Made by a program: the position numbers and the translations under genes. A stretch of DNA of 64,000 bases, from assembly GCA_026545765.1 (NCBI GenBank), contig JAIFAC010000181.1:1-64000 (forward strand), written 5' to 3'. Numbering within the stretch: the stretch's first letter is position 1; every line of letters starts with the position of its first letter. The stretch is from Plantago major. Taxonomy: Eukaryota; Streptophyta; Magnoliopsida; Lamiales; Plantaginaceae. Positions 48,991-61,074 of this stretch are shown one piece after another. The notes beneath the pieces were generated by a model. The model saw only the letters and a program-made list of their open reading frames with translations, was not told where the DNA came from and ran no database searches.

Positions 48991-49469
48991 GAACTCTAAA
49001 AGTTAAAGAATCACATCGAGGGATACTAAAGAAGAATCCTAAAGGAAAAATATCGTTATGGAAAGTGAGGATGACTCGACGAGAAAAGCTTGAAAAGCCT
49101 AGTAACAACAAGATGACTCACAAACATGATGAGGAATTTCCTATGAGTTTTCCGTAAATGGAACAAAGTTATCGAGAACCTTCATCATGGAGAGGTATCT
49201 CAAAATAAGAATGTTGAAATGCATGTCTCGTATATCTCTAACATCGAAAAGTGTCGATATACATGACATTTCATATGTCGATATCTTAGATAATCAAAAG
49301 TATCAAATCAAAATATTAGTGATTCACATTCGATCACCGGATATTGATCCTACTAGCACTAAACCTGCTGATGAAATGGATCAAAGATCATCCTACAAAG
49401 GATATAATCGACCAATTAATCGTGGTGTTAGGACTAGAGAGCAATAGTGAAAATGCCGATTCTTCTTCG

Positions 49470-50945
49470 GATGTTTCATCTCAATATTGAACCTAAAAGT
49501 ATAGAAGAAGCATTAGGAGACCAAGACCGATCTCGCAATGCAAGAAGAGTTGGATCAATTTGAGAGAAACAGAGTCCGAAACTAGTTCCATTTATAGAAG
49601 GAATATCTGTGATTGGAACTAACTGGGTTTTCAGAAACAAAATGAATGAAACTGGTGAAATAACCAGAAACAAAGCAAGATTGGTTGCCAAGGGATTCAC
49701 CAGACTGAAGGCTTAGATTTTGATGAGTCATATGCACCATTGCGATTGATGCAATAAGACTCTTTCTAGCCTTTGCAATTTCATAAAATTTCAAAGTTTA
49801 TCGATGGATGTCAAAAGCGATTCCTAAACTATGAACTTGCAAAAGAAGTTTATGTTGAGCAACCACCGCTTTGAAGTTTCCTCGTAAAGTAGAATGGTCT
49901 ATAAATTACGTAAAGCTCAGATGGATCAAACAGCTCCAAGAGCATGGTATGACACTTTGGCCAAATACCTTCGGAAAGTGGTTTCAAAAAGGTGAAGTTG
50001 ATAAAACTTTATTTACCTTAAATCATGACGGAAACTACTTTTAGTTCAAGTATATGTTGATGACATCATATTTGGATCTAAGGACAAGCAACTTTGTAAT
50101 GACTTTGCAAATCTCATGAAAAGCAAGTTTGAGATGAGCATGATGGGAGAAATGAATTATTTCAGATTGCAAGTCAAGCAACTCAATGATGGAATATTCA
50201 TTAGTCAAACAAAGTATGCAAAAGACATGCTCACAAAATTCAATCTTAAGCCTTCAAAAGAATGCTAAGATACCTATGAGCATTGGAACCAAAATGACCT
50301 ATAATCAATCGTATAAGAGTGTTGAAGAACATAAGTATAGGAAATTGATAGTTCACTACTTTACCTCACCGCAAGTAGACTCGATATTCAATATGTCATT
50401 GGAGTATGTGCTAGATTTCGCAAATCCAATGCAAACACACTACAACATTGCTATGAAAATACTAAGGTATGTGAAGGGTACATGAGATGTAGGACTGTGG
50501 TATCCTAAAGAAAGTGAATTGAGTTTAGCCGGGTACCGATGTCGATTATGCCGGATCATTGCTTGATAGGAAAAGCACCTCGTGAACTTGTCGGGCACTA
50601 GACTTATCTCATGGTTTAGCAAGAAGCAAAACTCAATTGCAACTTCTACCACAGAGGTCAATATATTGTCAGCTTGTTGTGCAACACAAATTCGTGGATA
50701 CAACAAGAACTTAAAGACTATGGACTCGATGAGAAGAAAACTCCCATTTTCGTGACAACACAAGTGCTATTAAGGACATTACGTAATCCTAAATTTCATG
50801 CCGTAACAAAGCACATTGATGTTAGACATCACTTCATCGAGACAATGTTGAAAAGGCAATATAGAGATACTCAAGATTGGGATCAAGACCAACTTGCGTA
50901 TATCTTCACTAAGCCACTACAAGAAAGTAGATTCTCATTTTAAGA
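49470..50945 (+). pseudogene. S2 pol: reverse transcriptase and RNase H
   Basis: RT with GISVIGTNWVFRNKMNETGE-like sequence (about 49600-49655), catalytic YVDD at 50053-50064 and MNYF...VKQLNDGIFISQTKYAKD (about 50150-50230). RNase H ends with KHIDVRHHFIETMLKRQYRD and IFTKPLQESRF (about 50810-50940). 48990-49470 is the integrase-RT linker. Slightly more interrupted than the same part of S1. Confidence 0.82.
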
Positions 50946-51792
50946 CATAGTCTTCGACTAATGGAACTACCAATGAACCGAAGAGTTCAGTATCCGAACG
51001 GCATCCAGAAAAGAGGTATCTGGAACGGGCATCCAGAGAAGAGGTATCTGGAACAGGTATCCAGAAAAGAGAGAAGAGGTATCTGGAACGGGAACCCAGA
51101 AGTCAAAAAGGTTAAAGAGCAAAAAGATAGCTTAAGATCTCTGAGACAGGAACTCAGATATCTGAATCATTCTATGAACGGGGAACACAAAAGAGAATAG
51201 TATAACTATCTGCAGTCAACTACTCTCTTGAATCTCGCACTATTTCTATTTTGATGAAAAACTTGGGAAAATCCTAAGTATAAGACAAATTTCAGATGCG
51301 AACAGTGTCCTTGCTCCAACAGAATTGTGATTCAGATAGCTATTAGCCAAATTCATTAAATGGGCACAATTACACTTGTTGATTGTGATCATTGCTAGAG
51401 AAGCAATGGTGACCCTTGATGAATTCAAGCGCTTGATCTGAACGGCAGAAATTAATTCACAAAGAATAGTGGATCTGACATTCGCATATGGCCCACTAAG
51501 CATTTAATGTCAACTAGCTTTTGCTCACGCCGCTTGCAAATCACGTATACGTATACACAAAATCAATTTGTATGTATTTGTTCAGATTCAATCGCTATAT
51601 ATAGGATTTTGGCAAATGAAATCACTTTTGCCTAATCCGAAATTTCAACTTGCATCAAAACAGCAAAAACCTTCTCCTAATCCTCTGCAACTTCTCTAAA
51701 ATCTCTGCAAATCTTGATTAAGTTTTTCTAAAAAGAATCACTCAATCGAATCTCTTTCAAACACTAGCTTCAAATCCTTACTATATTAAGAG
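50946..51792 (+). other. S2 spacer between pol and the envelope-like region
   Basis: Begins with an imperfect tandem repeat of about 28 bp (GTATCTGGAACGGGCATCC-type units, four copies, 50988-51105). AT-rich sequence and a TATA box (51596-51603) follow. The leader is A/T/C-rich and reaches the ATG at 51793. Confidence 0.6.
51596..51603 (+). promoter_or_regulatory. candidate internal TATA box ahead of the S2 envelope-like region
   Basis: TATATATA followed by GGATTTTGGCAAA, 190 bp before the ATG at 51793, at the same spacing as in S1 (10614-10623). Confidence 0.45.
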
Positions 51793-53807
51793 ATGGCCTC
51801 CAAGAACACTTCTACACAGAAATCCCAATCCTCCACCGGTATCAACGAAAAGCAAGCACCGAGTTGGTTATTGTTAACAATCGATCGGTAGGAGCTTTCA
51901 ATTCGACAATTGACTTCAAGTCACGTAATGATTTGGGGTGGTGCCATGGTCGAGGAATACCTCACTACGAATAGAGAACCGTCGGCGTAAAGCTAATTCG
52001 ACATGCTTGAAAAGGCACAAATCAAGGGCTTTATCCGCCTCTAGTGGAATTTCATCACTGACGTGTTGGAAGTTTACAACAACCTGTGATTATTTTTCCG
52101 TATCCAAGGCACCAAATAGTGTCTATCAAAACCTCACCCAAGGAAAGGAAATCCTTCCGACTTAACAACTTTCAGAAGTTGTTTGAGGTTCAAAATCTTG
52201 AAAGGATTTTGAAATAAACACCAAGGATGAGGAACTCCTTGAAGGTGTTAAAGAACTTTACAAGGATGTGTGTGATCTTGAGAAATCGATACACCCACCG
52301 AAGTTCAAACTTGTCGACATCCAACCATATCCGTTGGTTCATCGATGTACCGCTTGCATTCTTCACAGATGCTTTGATGGTCTACAAGGAGGTGCTGTCA
52401 CCAGATAAGCCAAGAATGATGGATCATGATGTTCTTGAATCAACAAGACAAAAGGCCGGAAAACCCTTTCAATCGGGAAAGTACGCCTTCATGAAATTTG
52501 TGAAGAAGATTCAAGGCTTCGAGCCTAAGATTGTTAAAGGACTAGCCGAGCCAAAGGCCACAAGAGGATATGGTCCAAGATATGCTACTTGGTCGGAAAA
52601 GCTTCGCATCGAGCTCAGAGAGACCGAAATAGCCAACAAAGAATTTACTCTACAAGTATGAGTATACAACTGATGAAAAAGGTTACCGGGTCTCGTAAAG
52701 GTCCTAAGAAGAGAAAATCAAAAGATATCTCAAGAAAAGGTTATACCAAGAAGCCCGTAACCTCAAGAAAGAAGTCTCGGGCAAATCAAGACACACCCAA
52801 AGAGGTTGTCAATTCTCGTAAATCTACAAACATGGCAGATGAACTCATCAATGTCAGAAAAGAGTTATCACCATCGAATAAGTAGACTCAAAGAAGAGAA
52901 AGTGCTTTAAATGTTGCGACTAATGCGTAAAGCCTCCGATGAACTCATGAATGCCGCCAAAAGTGGTGAAAACACCAAGCCCCATCGCAGTAAACCGCAG
53001 GAATAATGGACCAATCAGCCCCAATGTCGATGAGAGCTCGACGATGAAGATGATGAACTAGTCATCTCTCAAGTCCTAGAAAATCAAAGAGGGCTAAGGT
53101 TATCAACAAGTAATCATGATAAGGTATCAAGAAGAACCTACACCACAAAGTTGTCGTCAACCTATAGCAAAGGTTGTTGGTGCAAACACATCATCGTGGA
53201 CTCTCTTCGCACAACTTCACAAAGCCCCGATGAGTGGTATCTTAGTATCGCGTATGCCGATGGAAATGCCACATCTAAGAACTGGAAGAACATTCTACCG
53301 ATCAATCTTCCGCCTGCATAACCACAACAACCACAAACACAACAACCACAACAGCCACAAGTGGTTGATGAAATGGTAAATGAACTCCATTTTGAAATAC
53401 CAAAGAATACAAGATGTCAAGAAAATCTCAGAATTGAGCAGTTCCCCAACTCAATGAGAGGGATCAAACCGAGACATCTACTCGTAATGATTAACTGGGG
53501 AGGCAATCGAGTCATACTGTGGAAGGTGTGAAGTACCGTAAACTTCAAACAAAGAAACCGAATCGGGACAAGACGACCAATGTATAGAAAGGTCACAGTT
53601 CCAGAGACCAATCACCAAACCGCTTTGTAAATGACCGGTTTAACTCTTACGCTAGAAAAATTTTATACTTATAAATCTTGTCATTTTATAAGAATCTCTT
53701 TGTTACAAAATGAGTTAGAACGAAAACAAGAGGAAGTCAAAAGCTTACCTCAGACATCGAAAAAGAGGTTCCTTCAACCTCAACTCTTGAGAAACTGAGC
53801 CCGCTAC

Positions 53808-53883
53808 GTAAATGATTCTTAAAGAGAACTAACTTTTCAGTAAAAATGTTTGTATGCTCATTAATGATAAATGTTTCTAACAG
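53808..53883 (+). other. intron-like interval in the S2 envelope-like region
   Basis: 76 bp, GTAAATG...GTTTCTAACAG, followed by GCTCCAACTGAG. The S1 equivalent is 12822-12895. The donor has the same caution as there. Confidence 0.45.
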
Positions 53884-54140
53884 GCTCCAACTGAGTTGGA
53901 AGAAGATAAGGCAGAAATGCCAGAGACAAATTAAACCCAGAAACCAACAAGGTTTCTGAAGCACACATCACTGAGCTTTCAAACTTGAAGGCTCAATCAG
54001 AAGTAGAAGTGCAAGGGGACAAAGTTGCGACATCCCCTGCACATATGGAAATTGATGAGGCATCAAGCCCTTCATCACAAGAAAAGATTCCAGAGACTGT
54101 ACAAGTCTCTGAGAGACAAGTATCTGAGCCTCCCATGGAG

Positions 54141-54226
54141 GTAATTGACCTCTCAGATATCTGACTTGTCACTTAAAGTTCCTCTTGATAAAAATTTCTA
54201 AGTATTGTGATAATGTTAACTATCAG
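54141..54226 (+). other. intron-like interval in the S2 envelope-like region
   Basis: 86 bp, GAG-GTAATTGAC...TTAACTATCAG, with acidic exon-like sequence (ERQVSEPPME) just before it. The S1 equivalent is 18042-18126. Confidence 0.55.
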
Positions 54227-54342
54227 ATTCAAGAAAAAAGGTTGATGAGGACCAGACTTCCAAGTCTCCACCTCATCACAAGATATCTGAGACACCGATT
54301 GTCCCCGTAGAACAAGTATCTGAGCTTGATGTTCATACTCAG

Positions 54343-54420
54343 GTAACTCAGAAACTAAACTACACTTCAACTCAGATATCTACCAAAGTTTTGAAACTCA
54401 CTCAAAACTCTTTCTTTCAG
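54343..54420 (+). other. intron-like interval in the S2 envelope-like region
   Basis: 78 bp, CAG-GTAACTCAG...CTCTTTCTTTCAG-GCT, with a strong pyrimidine tract. Best of the set. Kept in both S1 copies. Confidence 0.6.
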
Positions 54421-57125
54421 GCTCAAACAGATGCAAAGCAGGTTCCCATTGAAGAAACAAGGGACCTACTTCACTTCTTCAAAGCTCACACTTTGCCAAA
54501 GCACATTCAATGCTTCAAGAAATGGCAGAAGTTAAGGTGCTCTGATCTCTCTGAAATATTGAGAATAACTGATCAACCAACCAGACGGGCATGAGCTCTT
54601 GACCTGGAAACATATGTCCAAGCAATGTTCGCTAAAGAACAACATACAGTTGCGACTCTACTACACAAGGACTTTTTCAGAGAAGTGGCGCATAGTTTGA
54701 TACATGCCTTTGAACAGGCAGATGGTCAGACAAGATTACAGATGGCATTCAAGCCGCCTGCCCTGCATCGCAATTCATACCTTCAACAAGAAGAAGACGG
54801 GCGTAAGATCACTATCCCTAAGTGATCAATTCAGATTCAAGATGATGAGGAGGAAGAAATGAATGAAAATTTCTTTGATGAACCTCCCACTGATCATCAC
54901 CAAAAGAATGATAATGACAAAAAGGATGATGATGATGCTCCTGCACCAGGAACCGAAGGAATTTCACAGAGAAACAATGCCTCAGCTGCTGAAAAGCAAA
55001 CTGAGAAGACTTCACAGAAATCTCCGTCTTCATCACCTCAGAAATCTACTCATCCATCTTCTCACCAACACGCAGCTTAATCAACAAGTAGTCGAGCTCA
55101 AGAAACCAATCGTAAAATATTAAACACTCGCATCGTAAGTGCTCAACTCGCATAACCGCTGAAAGAAGAACAACAGCCCATCTTCAATCGAAGATCAAAT
55201 AGCTCAATCCAGAGAAAGGCTTGATCAACTAGAAGATCAATACCTCAAAGAAATGAATGCTTACTCGCGTTAGCGAAGCCACGGATGTCGCTCAAGAGAT
55301 CGCCAAAGAACTCGACATCAAGAAGTATCTCAAGTCAAGCATGATGCTAAGGTCGCATCATCTTCAAAGAAGTACCATCCTCCTCCCGTAAAGGAAAGAA
55401 ACCAATCTCCGAGATGGTTGCCGGACTTGATACGATTGATGAAAATGTCCAAGAGGATGAAGATCACCTGCTAATCCTCGATGATGAAGAAGACAAGACT
55501 TTGGCAGACACCGCCATGAACATCTAGCGGTTTCTCACTTAAAAAGAAAGTTGATTGCTCCTACAATCTTCAACAAACCGCCAAACGCCCACTCCCATGA
55601 GTACATGAGCAGTACCAAGTACTAGCTACTCAATAAGGAGATGTCTTCACAAAACAAGGAAGTAATTGCCTCACCCCTCGAATGAGAAAGTTCACCGAGC
55701 TCATCACTCGTGAGAACAACTAGCATGATCATTGCTCGTAAAGATCCGGGAATGACAAGGACGATGATATGTCTTTAGTCAAAAAGCTTTTCAAGAGGCA
55801 AGTTACATCACCGAAAAGCAGATGCCATCCTAGCCCATCAAGTAGCTCACCGATAAGGACAATGGACTTATCAAGCAAAATCAGAGCTCAAAGTCAACTT
55901 CGGTTGGTCACCGCCACAACTATTTATAAGGGCATTTTGACTCTCTCGATTCCTATATGAGACCGAGTCACCAACAATGACTAAGGGGAAAGAAAGTACA
56001 ACTGACCTCAAAGTCGGGAATGGGAAGAAGGAGATGAAAACAAGAAGAAATCTGAGTCAGCCGCCAGAAGGAAGAAGAAAACTTCCACCACCACTAAGAA
56101 TCTATGAATCCTCCTGCCAAGCCGCTTCCCAGAGACCCATCAAGGAACCAAATGATAACAAGGGCCATGGCACGTAAACCTCCAAGGAGTACCAAGGCTC
56201 CAAGGAGAAGACAAGTTAGAGGATTGATGAATCTTCCAAGAAGAAGAAGAAGGTCAAATCAAGTCCCGGGCAATGAAGAAGGTCGCAAAGATCTCACAAG
56301 AATTGATCTTGATGATGATGAAGAGACGATGAAGATGAAGCCCTCTTCACGTAAAAAGGAAAATTGAAAGCCTAATCGAGCCCATAGTCGCAGCCACTAG
56401 CAACTAAAACACCGGAAATACCAAGTCTATCCAGGTGGTAATTCTTCAAGCAACAACCCCAAAGAGAATTCAAGATGTAAAAGGAACAGATCGAGAGTCG
56501 AGCAAAGACAAAGTCAACTTCCACTCGTGCAAGAAGAAGCCAAAATTGAGTATGTGAAGTATGACAATGATTCCTCCGCTCACTGTGCATCCATCGTAAA
56601 ATGGCTATTCGATTCGAACTCAAGCATCTTTTGGAAAATTCAAGATTTCGTAACCAATCCTCAAACAAATTATGGCATGGAGAAAGGATAAACCTACCTT
56701 GATCAACACCAATCACATCAAAGCATGGTCGATTTTGAAGTTGTCAAGAGAATCAAGCCACGAAGAAGGACCTCTCGATGATTGTCCATATGGAAAGCCG
56801 ATGATGTGCACAAAATTCTGAATATCACAGAACAGTACAAGACCAAGACTTGTCAGGAACCCTATGAGTCGCTCTATCCGGTAAGATCAATACAGGTGAC
56901 ATCGATATCAAGATTATCTACGGATACTTCAAGCTTTCAGACATCGTAATAGAGCATGCCCGAAGTGGGGAAAGTACCTATGGGTCAAGCATTTTGCCAA
57001 GAAAAATCCTACCAAAACCTATAAAGAGGTCTGTGGATTTGCCAGAGACACAGAGATGCTCGTCAGAACTCTTCTTCATGATTATTCTGATGACATCAAA
57101 AGGTTTGAGATAGGAAATTTGCAAA

Positions 57126-57499
57126 CTGATCCATAGAAACATTGTTGAAGACTTGAAGACTAGTTCTTTAGGATGTTTACTTGGAGCTTGGTTACTCCTG
57201 TTGTCCTATTTTACTATGTAATTTTTGCTGTATCTTGCTGACTGAGCTTAAATGTGTTATGTATTAAAGTTATCTCAGAATCCTTAGTCATGATTTATCC
57301 AAGAACTTACTCTCGTATAGTATTTTATAAAAGATAACTTGTCAAAGAAAGATCACACCTTGTGATTTCGTTGATGTCTACTTTCGCACTTAATTATATG
57401 AATTGAAAGATCATAAGAAATGATTAAGTGGTGGATTGTTTCTCATCCAGATTTGTTATAGGAAGATAGTCATCGCTGATCGATCAAAATGGGGAAATT
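57126..57499 (+). other. S2 3' spacer and polypurine tract
   Basis: Non-coding, parallel to 16231-16595 and 21023-21408. Ends in AAAATGGGGAAATT abutting the LTR at 57500. Confidence 0.8.
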
Positions 57500-59144
57500 T
57501 GTTAGATATTTTGTTAGAATATCTGCTTAGATTTTGTTCAAGAACATGATGACTTATCTTAGTCTCGTAAAGGTGATTAGTACTCGTTCACTTGAACATT
57601 GTAAAAGAGGAAACCCACTAAGTATGATAGTCTAGCTAATCTTGTATAGGATGTTAGGTCTCAAAATGTAATTTTATTTTATGAAGAGAAGACCAAGAAG
57701 AAGACATCCAAGCGTAAAGCTCAACAAGAATTCAAGACTTCAAGAAATCGCACAAGATTATCGAATCATTGTTCAGATATCTTAGCCAGATATCTTGTAG
57801 ACACGTAATGCTTTCAAAAAAAATCGTGTCACAAGAGATATCTCGAGAAATGAGATACATATCTCAAGACAAGGAAAGTGTCCACATATATCTATTCTCG
57901 ATACTCGAGCGCTAAACACGCTTCGAAAGAGAAACATATATTGCAAACAAAGTTGTTTCAATCAATACAAGTGGTATCTCAAGAATGAAGATAAGGACGC
58001 AAAGAATCGCATAACAAGTCTAGTCTCCGACATAAAGCATAGTTCCGCTGACACTACAGACAAAAAGTATAGACAATGCATTTAATGCACGGACGAGATG
58101 TCTCGAGTAAAAGCAACGGCAACTTCCGAGAAGAAGACAAAATCACATAAAGATTATACACAGATATCGATAGTTTGAATTTGAGCCTAACGGATACTAT
58201 TCAAACGGCACTCAAATCCATCTATAAATATCAACACTTAGATGCCTTGAGAAGAAAACATTGACATACCAAACATAGAACTCGAACATCCTACTCTCTC
58301 AAAGCAACTTACTTATTATCAAAGCTTTCATGACTAAAGCTTGTGATCTTGAGTAAACACCAAGTTCTAAGTGTCCCGATCCTAAATAAGCAAAGCTATC
58401 GTGAAGGAGTTGAATCAAAAGATCAATTATCCGAGATTCATTCTCAACAGATATCATAAGACTTGGGTCAAGAAAATCGAACTAGATACCATACGTAAAG
58501 TGTATTAAGTAACTAAGTTCACAAAGCTATCTCAATAATCAAAAGTTATTAAGACGCCATCCGACAACTCAAATCAAACCAACACCAAACCAAGTGGAGT
58601 ACAGTGAAGTACTTAGTTTGAAAATCGTGAATAACTCCAAGGTTACCGAGTATAGGAAGTATTTGATTTGGGAAACTAAGGAATAACTCCAAGGTTATCG
58701 AGTATAGGAAGTACTTAGCTTGGGAAGCTAGGAACAACTCAAAGGTTTCGAGTATAGGAAGTACTTCGTCAAGAAGCTAGGGAACAACTCGTGGGGAACA
58801 TTTGGTCAGAACCAATTGTTCGTAATCTTATAATAGGATTTTGTAAGGTTATCTCAATTATCTGCTCTAGTGAATTCTAGGTCTCGATAGACAAGTGGAT
58901 TAGTCGGAGGATTACGCCACCTCCGTATACCACTATACTTGCCGTGTCATTTACATTTCAGATTTATACTTCAAAGAACACACACACACTTATTAACTGC
59001 TTTCTACACTTATCTACATTAAGTCTTCCGACTGATTCTAAGTATCGATATCCATTCGTATATCTCGAAACATTTGTTATCGACAAAGTTTTAAAAAGAC
59101 TATTCACCCCCTCTAGTCTTTTACTTTGCGTTATCCGACCAACA
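57500..59144 (+). repeat. S2 3' LTR
   Basis: TGTTAGATATTTTG...CCGACCAACA, 1645 bp. TATA box 58223-58230, tandem block about 58605-58790. Followed by the CCTAT duplication and by D sequence. Confidence 0.93.
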
Positions 59145-59149
59145 CCTAT

Positions 59150-59588
59150 GCCTGTAAGAAGATCTCCGCAGGTCGAATAAAGTTATCGACTCAACCTCGA
59201 CTCTTCTACACGTGAGAACGCATCAAACCGTGACTCAAATGTTGATCAAATTGAAAGAACCCATGATGTGGGCAATGTTGTGCCAACATCCCCTTTGTGC
59301 GATGATGACTCAACATTAAGTTCAACATCCCAGAGTTTCACTCATGATGAAGAACAAGCTGATCCCCACAATGAGACTGAGGCTGAATCTGACAATCCAT
59401 CTAGAATTAATGCTGCACCTATGTCTCCTGACTCACGAAAGGATCCTCCTCCTAGAATTCGCAAAGATCATCCCAGTTCCCAAGTAATTGGAAATCCAGG
59501 AGGAAGGACATTGAGTGGAAAAACGAGCAAAAATTACAAGGAAACACTCAGACTTTCTGTAATATTTCACTTTGTAAGTTCCTCGTGA
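59150..59588 (+). pseudogene. D pol linker between integrase and RT
   Basis: Ser/Pro/Asp-rich linker with an open stretch at 59268-59588: PLCDDDSTLSSTSQSFTHDE and PRIRKDHPSSQVIGNPGGR. The latter is the usual copia lead-in to the RT. It resumes D directly after the S2 target duplication. Confidence 0.75.
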
Positions 59589-59589
59589 T

Positions 59590-61074
59590 TTGTTTCGTTA
59601 ATTGAACCTAAAAATGTGAAAGAAGCTCTTGCTGATGATTTTTGGATAGAAGCAATGCAAGATGAACTTCACAATTCCAAACAAATGAAGTCTTGTTCCT
59701 TCCCCATAATATATAAATGTCATAGGCACCAAGTGGATATTCAAAATAAGAGTGATGAAAAGGGGTAGTTGTAAAAACAAAGCCGATTGGTTGTTCAAGG
59801 TTACACTCAAGTGGAAGGCATTGATTTTGATGAGACCTTCTCATGTTGCTAGATTAGAATCCATTCGCCGCTTCCTAGCCATAGCATGTTGTCTTAACAT
59901 AAAACTCAACCAAATGGATGTTAAAAGAGCTTTCTGAATGGTTACATTGACAAAGAAGTGTATGTTGAACAACCTAGAGGGTTTGAAGATCCTCTTTACC
60001 TCGACCATGTTTTTAAACTAAGAAAAGCATCAGATGGTTTGAAACAAGCCTCAAGGCTTGGTATGCTAGTTGATGTAATTCCTAGTCAAGTTAGGATTTA
60101 AAAGGGTGAGGGAGATCAAACTCGCTTATCCTCGTGAAAGGAAAAGACATCCGCATTGCTCAAATCTATGTTGATGATATTGTTTTTGGTGCTACTAAGC
60201 TCTCCTTGCTAGATCAGCTTGTTCAAGCCATGACAGAACCTTTGAGATGAGTATGATTGGTGAACTCGCTTTCTTCGGGGCTCCAGACACAGAGAAATGG
60301 ATGGCCTCTTTATCTCTCAAGAGAAATATGCCAAGAATCTTATCACAAAATTTGGTCCGAAAATGCCAAACCTTGCAAAGATTCCCATGGCTACTTCAAG
60401 CTCAAAGAAACGATGTTGGGGATAATGTCAACCCAACATTGTATAGATCAATGATTGAAGTCTCTTGTATCTTTCACCACCGCATCTGACATCATGTTCT
60501 CTGTGTGTGTGCTGTATCAATCCAAACCCAAAATATCTCATTTAACCGCTGTCAAAAGAATCATTAGATATATATCGTGAACCGTTAATCTTGGATTATG
60601 GTATGCATGTGATTCAAACACTAATCTGGGATTTAGTGATTCGATTGGTGGTGACTTAGATGATCGAAAATCAACTAGTGGAGGTTGTTTTATCTTCGAC
60701 CAAATCTTGTGTCATGGTATAGTAAGAAACAAAATTGTGTGTCTCTCTCATCACCAATCAATATGTAGCGGCCGGAGTCAGGTGTCTCAACTAATTTGGT
60801 CAACAATATGTCGTATGAATACGGGTTCCAAAGTGACACTCTTTTGATGTTTTGTGATAACTTAAGTGCCATTCACATTTCCAAGAACCCTGTTCAACAC
60901 TCACGCATCAAGCATATAGACATTCGACATCATTTTCTTAGAGACCTAGTCTCCAAACAAATTATTGACATACAACACATTGATACCACAAATCGCTTAG
61001 TCGACATTTTCACAAAGCCCTTGATAAGGAGAGATTCTTCTTTGAGAAGGTCTCTTGGTCTTTGCACTATTTGA
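59590..61074 (+). pseudogene. D reverse transcriptase and RNase H
   Basis: RT with EALADDFWIEAMQDELHNSK (about 59622-59682), [14 protein letters not shown] (about 59895-59937), [15 protein letters not shown] and catalytic YVDD (60167-60178). RNase H with GGDLDDRKSTSGGCF (about 60650-60695), MFCDNLSAIHISKNPVQHSR and KHIDIRHHFLRDLVSKQIID (60796-61074), ending LRRSLGLCTI. Several interruptions in the RT. The last 92 residues are open. Confidence 0.85.

Larger units (their letters stand above)
51793..57125 (+). pseudogene. S2 envelope-like (post-pol) region, intron-bearing
   Basis: It starts MASKNTSTQKSQSSTG at 51793. A conserved block with VPLAFFTDALMVYKEVLSPD and AGKPFQSGKYAFMKFVKKIQ lies at 52227-52661, then a basic Lys/Arg/Ser stretch. 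Exon-like acidic pieces separated by GT...AG intervals lie at 53627-54420. An acidic, Pro/Ser-rich stretch (54859-55123) follows, then the common C-terminus (about 56785-57125, KKNPTKTYKEVCGFARDTEM). No membrane segment is obvious, so the name is by position only. Broken, many interruptions. Confidence 0.65.
43508..59144 (+). mobile_element. S2: Sirevirus-like Ty1/copia element with both LTRs
   Basis: 15.6 kb, flanked by the 5-bp duplication CCTAT (43503-43507 and 59145-59149). Order: LTR 1665 bp, primer site, gag, coiled-coil tail, protease-integrase, RT-RNase H, spacer with tandem repeats and TATA box, envelope-like region of about 5.3 kb, polypurine tract, LTR 1645 bp. Same family as S1. 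Complete in outline but broken, with dozens of apparent interruptions. The LTR pair is near-identical outside CAG/CTG words, so insertion looks recent. Confidence 0.92.
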
